Below, in pieces: positions 31,345 to 42,100 of a stretch of DNA of 64,000 bases; position 1 is the stretch's first letter, and every line of letters starts with the position of its first letter. Made by a program: the position numbers and the translations under genes. The stretch lies in assembly GCA_964030475.1 (NCBI GenBank), contig CAXIPT010000005.1:1458741-1522740 (forward strand), in the 5' to 3' direction. The notes below the pieces were generated by a model. It ran no database searches, was not told the origin of the DNA, and saw only the letters and a program-made list of their open reading frames with translations. The stretch is from Tethya wilhelma. Its lineage: Eukaryota; Porifera; Demospongiae; Tethyida; Tethyidae.

Positions 31345-34300
31345 ATGCTAAGGACCATGAGGGTGCTGCTCCTGAGCTGTGTGCTAGCACTATGGCTCAA
31401 TCAGGGAGCTTTGTCTCAATCTCAGGTAGGTTAGAGAGTCATACGTGACAAATCAACCGCAAAGTAGCTCAGCAGTTGAGGTTTGTTTGCAGAATGGGTG
31501 AAATTTGATGAGCTATGGCTCTTCAGGAAATATGATAATTTGAGCGAGCAATAGCAGTAGTTTGCAACTATTGAGAGCCAATTGTGAACACGTGTGTATC
31601 CACTGAGACGTATTAGTACAAGGCATAGTGTAGTGCCTGCATGTTAGCATAAATCATCTGCTAGGCTCATCCTTGTATGGCTTGCATGAAGATAATGCCA
31701 GGCACTGAAGATCATGCATAGAGGATTGAATGTGCTGTGGTTAAAGGTCTTACATACCTCCTTAAATGATCTATCTCCTTGAAATTGTAGATGGAAATGA
31801 AAGAATTTTTCTGCTGGCCTAGCCCTTTTCACAATTTTGGCAGACAGTGGAAAAAATTGTTTGAAGGGAGAGAGCTTGTTGCTTGGGTAGTACGAGACCT
31901 GCCAAAAACAAAACACTAATTGGTTACAGTGTTAACATGCAATGCGTGTTGCAATACAAGTATGGTATAATGGTCGCTGCGCAAACAACATACATGCGTG
32001 TATACATGTGTCATCACAGTTGCTAGGTAGCAACGGGCTGTAATGGGTGTGAGTGTGTGTTGGCTTTGAGAGTGAGAGCTTCTCAAGTTAACACATGCCA
32101 TGATCATGGCATAGCTGAAGGTTTACGCCATCCTTATTGAAGTGTTATTATTATGTGCTGAAATGTATTGCCACTGCACATGTCTTAACGTGTGATATTT
32201 CCATGACCCTCTTTTGCATCAGTAAAGATACTGTTTTATCTCTCTCTCCTTTGTAGGGTTTGCGGAAAGTTGAACCATCTTCACAAGGTGAGCTTCACCA
32301 CATACTCACATATACACTCTATGCAATGCATGTCGTGTTATTCACACACACACGGACACTGTGTTTTGTTCGTAATGTATGCGAGCAAATTGAACATATT
32401 TGCACCTTTATGGACGTTAATCCATCAAATAGGAAGAATCACATTTGCACTTGGTACACAAGCTAAGAGCATTGCCCTTAAAGACTTGTACAGATGCTGT
32501 CAAAGTCTATCTAGTCCTTTAGCACAAACGCTCGCTCGCTCACTCACACACACACACACGATGGATTTTGATGGAATAGAACCATCACCACCTGTTTCAG
32601 CATAGCTAAGCTACATTCCAGCATACCAGTGTGTAGAGAGAGCAATTGGCCTGCTTGTAGTAGAGCAGAGAGTGGAACTCCACGAGCAGGCATTCGTGTT
32701 TTTGTGGAGTAATCCAATTTGTCCGTTTAAAGAATTTACCCATAAAGCTTTAACTTTGAGATAATATTTTGTACATACACCTATAGCTTTGTGTCCATGA
32801 CCAAATTATGGTGTTTATATATAGTACAATACTGAACTCTATGCTGTATATGTATATGACACTGTGTGTGTCTAAGTGTATTTGCTGGGCATTGTTGAAG
32901 TTTCTATTGTTTCACTAAAAGCCACATTGCAGTATTAGGGTCGAGTCCTTGTGTTGTGTAATAGATACTGTGCTAGGCTGTCAACAACTTAATGATGATG
33001 AATATACTATACTATAGCTGCTATGGTGTATATACTCCTCAAAGAAGCCAGCTATTCATGGGGTGCCAGGTCCTCTTTGTGACTTGTTAATGGAGTCACT
33101 TGTCTTGTCATGACCCCTCCACCATGAATACTAGCTTCTAAGAATAAGCACCTTATGAAGTCACAGGATCACCCTATAACAGATACGCAACAGGTGGTGA
33201 TTTTTGGGGGGGTAATGAATTTAAGTTCGACAATCTCCCCCACCAGCTCAGCTCAGCTCGTGATTTTATTTTCCTTTTTTGTGCAAGTCTTGACAAAATT
33301 TAATCTTGTAAATGCAGCACATTAGTCAGGTTGGAATTAAGCAAAATGTAGTCTCCAATGCAGTGTGTACAATGGCTACATGGTATATACAGATTTGCTA
33401 TGTCTGGTTGTTAATTGGTTCTGATGGTCACCAAAAGGTGGTGTTTCCTGGAGCATGGAGGCCGACTGTCCAAAGAATGTTCGCTCTATTAGCTATGGCT
33501 TTTGTTGCACTTCTTACTTCAAATCACTTCACTCAGAAGTCTCCAAAGTGGGTCACCAATTGTCTGAAAATCTCGGAACTCTTTTGACAACAGAACCAAT
33601 ATTCTATCCTTAAAATTATATTTTTCTAATTGCTGCCATGGAGAAATACACCCGAACTAGAAATGCACCGTAGAGAAATTTCGTTATCAAATGCATGATG
33701 ACTTTTTGTTGTGATCTCTCTGCATTTGAAAGTGCATGTGTGATTGCATTATGGCTTCTATTGCCGTATGAACCGTAAGTTTTCAAGTGCTCAAGTGAAT
33801 TGTCATTTAATGGTTGTTTGTCTCGTGTTTCCATAGCCAGCAATGTAGCTGGAGAGCCTCTCAATGAAACAGCAATTACCAGAACAATCAATCTCTGCAT
33901 AGTTTCACTCGACTTTGATAAGTGTCATATTCCAATATACATGTGTCTGCCTGAATCTATAGTCGGATCCATTAAGAATAAAGCATAATCTGATATGTTT
34001 GTCAATTGCTATAACTACACTACTCCTAAATATTCCACATTGATTTTTGTTGATCTGCTAATGTAATATTGTTGTACTTTCACTCACCCCCACTCATGTA
34101 CAATGACTCAAATAACTGTTTACATTGGCTGTTCTTTACTCTACCACTTTCCTTTCAAAAAAATCTCCCAATCTCACCTGCTCTCTCTCTCTCTGTGTGT
34201 AGTGAAGGCCCATGAATTCCTTTGTTTGACTCATCCTGTAAAAACTGTTTTTTTTACTATGCCTTTGTTGAGGTGGGTCCCTGTGTTGCTAGTCACCCCA

Positions 34301-36708
34301 CACACTGGCAGACTGCATTCTGTGTATATATGTTCCTTCAGTTTACTGTACTTTGGCTTTCTACTATAAAGTAGTGGGTGGGTGTATAATAATGGTTACT
34401 ATACAAAGGTAGTTACAATGTATTATAATTGAGTGTATATATGTGTATGCAGTCTTGTCAACACATTAGTGAACTAGACATAATAACTGAGGTTCACGCA
34501 AATCACTGACTGTCCTGAGAAGATATATATAGGTCTTCGTTTCCATTAGCCACTCTGCCTATCTCTGTCTCCAACAATAATAGCCATCTGTAGTAGAAGT
34601 TCAAAGTCTCCCCTAGAGGCTCCTTTTGTGGCATTTTAATCAGTGATTGATAATCAGATCAGAATTGACCTTGGTATGCAGGGTTCATGCTTCAATACTC
34701 AATAATACACCAATTATTTCTATCATGATAATGCAATTAAAAAAATTGCTCATTTCCTCAAACCGTGTAATGTGCACAATTGAAGAAAATGTGTGCTGTT
34801 CAAGCCAACAATGTTTGCACATTATGGTGTGAGTGTTTGAGAGAAAGACAGAGATCGATCGGTTCAATTCAGCACACCTCTGCATGCACAAAAGACCTTT
34901 GTTGTCTGTTGATCTGTCAGTGTGCATAGCATTGAAGACTCTGGAGTATATGTGGGGTGGCTAGCTAGTTCGTATGATGTTGGTATTTGGGGTCTGAATA
35001 GGAACTGAAATGGACTCCTTTTGTGAGCGTACAGGATGTTTTGAATCACACACAGCATGTACACACACACACACACACACATGCATACAAATTCTGGTAG
35101 ACGGGAATGCATATTCACTAGTTCACATACACACACACACACACACACTCACACAGACCAACAGTCCACTACTGCACCATTGGATGTGTTTTCAGACATC
35201 TCACCCGGTCAGCTAGACATCCCTGTCATGTTTGGCTTGAGGCTCATCAAAGGCCTCCACACTCTGAGAAAGGAGTGTGACTCCAACAGGACCAAGATGG
35301 AGAAGACATATGAAATAAAGATGCAACACCTGATGAAATACTTAAACGACACAGAAAAGATTATTTCAAAGGCAGAATTTGCTTTATTGTCAAACGAAAA
35401 TCGTGCAGATATTGAGGAGAATTTTAGAGGTGCTTTCATAGAAGTTGCAGCGGAGAGAGAGAGAAAACTGCAACAATTGCAGACCAAATGCGACAGACGC
35501 CTCAAAAAGTTCATTTCAAGCTACATACAGATAGCAGTACAATATGCAGAGGGAGTCATCAAACAAGACCCAACTCAGTTCTTGGAGCTCACGTTCGAAG
35601 TGACCTCTTACTCCTTGAGGCTGAGAGAGATGCTCAACTGGTGCCACAATCGTAGAATGTGGTCTCGTATCATACCCATCACACAAGGCATAAACGTGAC
35701 AGTCAAGGAGCTATGTCAGGGAGATCTGTCGCTGGTGTTGAGCTTCATTGATCAGTTCTTGGAAAAAACGGATGATATTTTCAAAACCTACATTGACGAT
35801 GAAGATGTGTTGTTTTACGTCTCTGGTGATGGAGACTATGAAGACGAGGAAGGCAGCACATGGGAAGAGGGAGAGACAGACGTTGAGGTCGTGAAAAAAC
35901 CTGTCAAACCAGTTACGACCGATTCACCAAAACCTGAAAAACCTACTAAATCGTATAGCAAGCCTACACCAGGACATATCAAGAAGGTAAGGGTCCTCGA
36001 CTCATGGGATGAACCAGACAAGAATGACACACCTCCCACCACTGATGGTGCAACCATACCCACCGTTAGTGATGACCAAGGAGAGGAACTGTCTAAAGTG
36101 GATAAAATTGCAAACAACTTCTTCAATTCCCTTGAGCCTGGTCCAGTGTTGATTCAAGATAAGGTGGTGGAACCAACATCATCAACGACAACTGAGGGTG
36201 AAGATGATGGGGTTACCACACTGGGCTCATTTGAAGGTATGGCATGGATGCTGCAATGAAAATCAATGATTTTGTTATAATTATTTTCACTTAATAAAAT
36301 GCTAAAATTTTTTGCAGACAGACTGAGAGAGTAGATGTAGTTGCATGTGCGTTGATCAGGTTTAGAATTGATTATCTAACAAATATAAATTATTAGAACT
36401 GAAAGGTTGACAATGATGATGATTGCCGCATATGTCGTTGAACTCTATGTGACCCCCTCCCCCACTCCCCAGCTCCCTCCCTAGCTGTAACATGTGCTGG
36501 AATGTTGTGTTGACCTGTTAGCATGTTACCACACTCAGACAAGTAGACTGGTGGGGCAATTTGTGGCAATTATAACCACATGTGTCCTCCAGAGCTAAGC
36601 CAATTTGGACCAATGTTTGCATTTTGTAGCAATTAGCTTTAAAGGGATGTGCAAGATATGCATGGAATGTATGTGCGTTTCCATGGAAACTACAAGTAGT
36701 TAATAAAA

Positions 36709-36749
<41 letters not shown>

Positions 36750-37290
36750 CAGTGACTCCTGATCCAGTGGTTAGTAAAGCATTTGANGATGGGGTTACCA
36801 CACTGGGCTCATTTGAAGGTATGGCATGGATGCTGCAATGAAAATCAATGATTTTGTTATAATTATTTTCACTTAATAAAATGCTAAAATTTTTTGCAGA
36901 CAGACTGAGAGAGTAGATGTAGTTGCATGTGCGTTGATCAGGTTTAGAATTGATTATCTAACAAATATAAATTATTAGAACTGAAAGGTTGACAATGATG
37001 ATGATTGCCGCATATGTCGTTGAACTCTATGTGACCCCCTCCCCCACTCCCCAGCTCCCTCCCTAGCTGTAACATGTGCTGGAATGTTGTGTTGACCTGT
37101 TAGCATGTTACCACACTCAGACAAGTAGACTGGTGGGGCAATTTGTGGCAATTATAACCACATGTGTCCTCCAGAGCTAAGCCAATTTGGACCAATGTTT
37201 GCATTTTGTAGCAATTAGCTTTAAAGGGATGTGCAAGATATGCATGGAATGTATGTGCGTTTCCATGGAAACTACAAGTAGTTAATAAAA

Positions 37291-37331
<41 letters not shown>

Positions 37332-38211
37332 CAGTGACTCCTGATCCAGTGGTTAGTAAAGCATTTGAAGAGGTAAATCAAATGATCAAGAACGGGCTAG
37401 AGCACAAAGACCAAACTGATCCTGAAGAAGAAGATGAGGAATACACTGAATCTGACGACACTGACAGTGATACTGATACTACTGATACTACTGATACTAC
37501 TGATACTGATTTTGATTCTGATTCAGAAGATGACACCATTGATTCAGATCCCCAATATTACACATCAGAGAAAGTCAGACCAAAGACGTCAAAGTCTCGA
37601 AGCGAATCCTCCGATACTCAGGTGCATGGTAGTCTCAATGTTGACATCCCAGGGGTGGACAGTGAGGTGGATGTACAGATCGGAGCTGGTGGAGTCCAGA
37701 TTGATGCCAACATTGGGAATGGTGAATATTATGAGAGGGAGAGAATTGCTCACACACACACACATTCATGATCATACAATCACTCACTCATATCCACACT
37801 GTACATACACGTGCTCCAATTATGCCAGTGAGTTCTAGTAGCTCAGTGGTAAGATCATTCGACTAGAATTTGAAAGACCTGGGTTGAATCCCAGCTAGAT
37901 CTCAAGATTTTTCCAATGAACTTTCATGCTATCCACAGTGTGTACTAGAGAATTGATCCTGACTTGTGTTTGTGTACTGTTTCAGGTCCTTCAGTTGATT
38001 CTGTTATGTTTGACAATACCAATGATCAAAGCAGAGATGGAGGTGAGACAAATTGAGTGTTGGTACACATAAAAAACACCCATTGCCAGTTTCATGTACA
38101 TGCACATAGAGTGTATATACATGCATACATACAGTATGTGACAGCTGTGCCAAAATGTCTCTATTATGAGTATCGTTGCACAAATCTATGCACATATTAT
38201 ATACCCCATAA

Positions 38212-38258
<47 letters not shown>

Positions 38259-38540
38259 CACTCTCAACACCATCACAATGGCAACGACGATAACACTGAA
38301 GAAAATATAGACAGTAGAGAGTTCCTCGGCTACATTCTCACTTACTTCTTCGTCACTCTTGCCACTCTCCTCCTCTTTGCCATCTTATTGTTTATCATTG
38401 CAATAGCCTTTGTCCGTTTAAAGAGACGCTCACTCCAGGACACCTCTCGCCTTTCTGAGGAGCAGAAGGTTGCCATTATGAAGCAGACCGGCTACGTCAA
38501 TCCAACCTACAAGTTCTTTGATAATGTTGATGATGTTTGA
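31345..38540 (+). CDS. APP-like type I membrane protein lacking the E1 domain
   Basis: Coding exons 31345-31425, 32257-32287, 35157-36236, 37335-37721, 37986-38042 and 38257-38540 keep frame and give 639 aa. The protein starts with a signal peptide (MLRTMRVLLLSCVLALWL...). Residues about 55-270 are a mostly helical, charged region resembling the APP E2 domain, including AERERKLQQLQ and CDRRLKKFISSYIQIAVQ, comparable to the 'NDRRRLALENYITALQ' part of APP. A long acidic, Thr/Asp-rich stalk follows, with a DTT/DTD run. Then come one transmembrane helix (about 568-597) and a short tail ending GYVNPTYKFFDNVDDV, nearly the GYENPTYKFF of APP, preceded by LSEEQ where APP has TPEE. The tail should bind PTB-domain adaptors (Fe65, X11, Mint type) by family knowledge. 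No growth-factor-like or copper-binding E1 exons are seen in the 2.9-kb intron 32288-35156. The repeat at 36206-37368 inside the gene is probably an assembly artefact. Confidence 0.82.
32288..35156. other. Large intron of the APP-like gene
   Basis: This 2.9-kb intron was searched by eye for cysteine-rich exons of an APP E1 domain; none was found. ORFs at 33312-33587 and 33800-33988 lack coding character or plausible splice context. Near the 3' side are (CA)n tracts at 35058-35080 and 35128-35150. Confidence 0.6.
36206..37368. repeat. 581-bp exact-length direct repeat across an N: probable unmerged contig overlap
   Basis: Sequence 36206-36786 recurs at 36788-37368 with a constant offset of 582, including a (CA)n tract of equal length and the first part of a coding exon (36753-36786 = 37335-37368). 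The left copy stops mid-exon at the N at 36787, and the right copy restarts at GATGGGGTTACC, inside the previous exon. Equal microsatellite length and the N at the junction point to two overlapping contigs placed end to end. A real recent duplication is less likely. Confidence 0.88.
37832..37901 (+). repeat. tRNA-derived SINE or tRNA pseudogene, second copy
   Basis: A tRNA-like cloverleaf can be drawn: acceptor GTTCTAG (37832-37838) with CTAGATC (37895-37901), A-box-like TAGCTCAGTGGTAAGA, anticodon arm TTCGA-CTAGAAT-TTGAA (AGA at the anticodon position) and a T-arm CTGGG...CCCAG with a 6-base loop. The loop is one base short in the B box (GGTTGAATCCC). It lies in an intron of the APP-like gene. 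The related copy is at 1715-1789 on the minus strand. Confidence 0.65.
38214..38252. repeat. (CA)n microsatellite abutting an exon
   Basis: About 19 CA units run directly into the acceptor (38255-38256) of the transmembrane exon of the APP-like gene, where a polypyrimidine tract would normally be. Confidence 0.9.
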
Positions 38541-39158
38541 TGAGGAAGGAGAGAGCATTGCAGATTGACAGAAAGATACCCAATACATGCACTTAGCAAT
38601 CTATAAGAAATAATATTGTTCTTGATAATGTACGTTTTGTCATAAGCAATTCTCGTTGCTATACATTTTTCTTTTCTTTTTTTTTTTTTGTCAAACATTT
38701 TTGAACCCTGCATGACCGAGATGTTCTTTTGTTTTTTATCTCATCAGTACCACTACTTGTATATTGCTAGTATTTATTGTTGTTTGTTCCTTCTGTTCTA
38801 AAAAAAATTCTTATATACATCCAGAGAATGAGCTAAAATGAAGCTTTAGAAGTCTTATAGTGCCAAGTGCTAATTTTTTGCAGAGTTATTCGCGTGAATA
38901 TTTCTATGTACTCAGTACTACCATACTGGGAATACCGTATAGCAGGAACTTTTCTTTGGTGCGAAATTTCGTATAAATCGTTAAAACAGGCTAGAAAATT
39001 ATTCATGAGTATTGAAATTAATGGCTACCATACGGAGAAAGCGCTGCAAAATTTTAACATTATTATTCCAAATATCCGGAAGGCGGTTGAAGTTCAATTT
39101 TTCTGAGCTAGAGGACAGAGGAGCCGGAGGCTCGAGGCAAGCGTGACAGCGTGAGTGC
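38541..39158. other. Intergenic region between the APP-like gene and NUP160
   Basis: It contains the 3' UTR of the APP-like gene and the 5' region of NUP160. TACCGTATAGCAGGAAC near 38934 matches the terminus of the MITE at 603-810 with changes, and CATACGG near 39030 could be a remnant of its other end. No extra gene is seen. Confidence 0.5.
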
Positions 39159-42100
39159 ATGGCAGACCAAGTGTTCAGCTATGAAGAGACTGGAGGGGCC
39201 AAGTTCTCTCTGGGAGCATTTCCATGGAGGAAGGTCACTGTTCGTGCTTACGCCGGTCTCCCTCGCGACAGTGGTGCGAGGAAAGACACCAGCAGTCAGT
39301 TTGCAGGAAGTTTTCACTACCGTTCGAGCGCCTTGAGCTCCTCACCGTGCAGGAATAGGTTCATAGTATGGTAAGAAAGCTAGCTGCATGCAGAGCAGCC
39401 ATAACTACCAGTAGACTTAGTAGAATAAACAGCACATGGTAAAGGTGCACATTAATTAGAATAAGATAAGGACTGTACAGAGATGTGCACTAGCACAAAT
39501 AATTTTATGTATGCTATCCTATAGGAAATACAGTGAGAGTCAGCTCAAGCTTCTAGAACTCTCTCTGGACATCAACCTTGTTAGCAATGCCCTGCTCCTG
39601 GAGATGGAAGGGGCTCACACACACCTCATCCCCAACGTGACGGTCCAGGAGTCCCAGGACCACTCTATGGTGGTCATACTGTTTTCTACTTCCTCAGCAG
39701 TCTATCGACTCGTCCTACCACACCCCGCCCACATTATGAAGGTAGCATGGATGTAGTTACACTAGCCAGACTCACCAAAAATATGTGGTCCTTTAGAGCT
39801 TGATTTGTACAAAGATAAGGTTTATTTGTGTTTGTTCTCTCTATTTTTTCTTGTGTGTGTGTGTGTGTAGGATCCTAGTCTGTCTGCCGTGGGTAAAGGT
39901 CAAGTCCCCTCTGTGCTGGCATTTGCAACTGAGCAGAGTTTCATCGGTCCCAACATGGCGACTATCTTTGCCGAAATGTCTAGGTATAGGAAGCAAAAAA
40001 TACAGTGTATATTGTCTCCATCATCAGTGTGGAGTTAATGTTTGTCGTGTCTCTCTTCCCTCTCGTGTCTCCTTCTCTCTTTCCTCTCTTCCCTCTCTGC
40101 CTCATTCAGTGCCTCTCCTGTGAGTATGTGTACTGGGTGCATAGCAGTCGATGGTACCACGACGTTTGCACTTGCCTCTCCAAGTGGTGCCATCTTTACA
40201 GTGGAGGTTCCACCTCCTGGAGAGCATGGTCAGTTCCAATTTTTTAGTCTTGTGTAGAAATTATTCTAGCTAAATGTTAAAATAGTATAATATGTACAGT
40301 TTGCTTTGTATGTGGTTGATTTATTTTTGTTGTACTTACAACCATGTATGTTTAAATCTATGGGAGGCACATTTGTGTCAAAATGTGAAAAATTGGGTGT
40401 CTTTGTTCAAAATCAATGGTATTGTTATGTAGTACAAATTATTATAATACCATGTGATGTTCACACTCAGGACTGCCTGTTCGCTCCCAGCTGCAAGAGT
40501 CCTCTGTGATGTACCGCCTGTTCAGCTCCTTCATCCCCCTCAAGGGTTCTGCGGAGGCCGAAGACGCTCCTGCCAGCCTCAGACTGCACATCTTTGAGGA
40601 GCAGACCATCATTCTCTCTCTCTGTAGAGACCTCAAGCTGAGACTGTGGTCCTGCCAGGTAGGGAGGGGTGAAGGCTAAATTTGGTTTGTTGTTGGAGAA
40701 TGTCTTTTCTCAATCCTAGCCACCTTATCATTTTTGGAAAATCAATACCGATCCTCCATCTCTTCCATCACTTGTCAGAATGAAGCCACTTGTATTAATC
40801 AACCAGTGTGCATGTGTAGCTGGTTAAGCCTCGGCGCGTGCGTAGCACGTGCAGAGGGTTACGGTAGTTGTTTTGTCTGTCTGTCTGTCTGTCTGTCGCA
40901 TTGAAATCTCAAGAAAGACAGCTCTAGCGACAAAATTGATGGTACTTACGTTCATAACTCTGTAAAAATATATTTTTTTGCTGTCCAAAACGCTGTAGTT
41001 CTTGAGTTTTGAGGCTTCTTTGAGCGCTTAGCTTCGAGGCCATGCCTACTAATTTGGTGTGTGTTATCTAGAATTTGTGTTGATCGAATATAAGTGTGGT
41101 AGCTAGTTGAGTGTGCCTCGGTGCCTTCATTTTAATGAGAAAAGGTTCTTGGGTTCTCCACTAGTTTTAATGGGAAAAGGTTCTTGGGTTCTCCACTAGT
41201 TTTAATGGGAAAAGGTTCTTGGGTTCTCCACTAGTTTTAGTGGGAAAGGTTCTTGGGTTCTCCACTAGTTATAATGGGAAAGATTCTTAGGTTCTCCAGT
41301 AGAGAAAAGGTTCTTGGGTTCTCCAGTAGTTTTAATGAGAAAAGGTTCTTGGGTTCTCCACTAGGAAAAGGTTCTTGGGTTCTCCACTAATTTTAGTGGG
41401 AAAGGTTCTTGGGTTTTCCACTAGTTTTAGTGGGAAAGGTTCTTGGGTTCTCTAGTGTAGTTTTAATGAGAAAAGGTTCTTGGGTTCTCCAATAGTTTTA
41501 GTGGGAAAGGTTCTTGGGTTCTCCACTAGTTTTAGTGGGAAAGGTTCTTGGGTTCTCCACTAGTTTTAGTGGGAAAGGTTCTTGGGTTCTTCAGTATAGT
41601 TATAATGGGAAAGGTTCTTAGGTTCTCCAGTAGTTTTAATGTGAAAAGCTTGGGTTTTCCAGTAGTTTTAATGACAAAAGGTTCTTGGGTTCTCCACTAG
41701 TTTTAGTGGGAAAGGTTCTTGGGTTCTCCACTAGTTTTAGTGGGAAAGGTTCTTGGGTTCTCCAGTAGTTTTAATGAGAAAAGGTTCTTGGGTTCTCCAC
41801 TAGTTTTAGTGGGAAAGGTTCTTGGGTTCTCCACTAGATTTAGTGGGAAAGGTTCTTGGGTTCTCCACTAGTTTTAGTGGGAAAGGTTCTTGGGTTCTCC
41901 AGTATAGTTATAATGGGAAAGGTTCTTTGGTTCGGGTTTGTACTACAAAATTACACTATTTGATCTCTCCCACCCATATATATCGGTGGGATATAGTGTG
42001 GGGGGTACGCTAAATCCCTCCTATATATATATGGGCGGGATTTAGCGTAGGGGTACGCTATTTTCCTCCTATATATATAGGAGGGATTAAAGCTAAATCC

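Noticed and set aside
33312..33587. Possible missing E1 exon of the APP-like gene
   Set aside because: Only two cysteines, no GFLD or copper-binding motifs, and no suitable acceptor/donor pair in phase.
37832..37901. Functional tRNA-Ser gene
   Set aside because: The T loop is one base short, the D stem has mismatches, and the long variable arm of tRNA-Ser is absent; a diverged sister copy exists. A SINE or pseudogene fits better.
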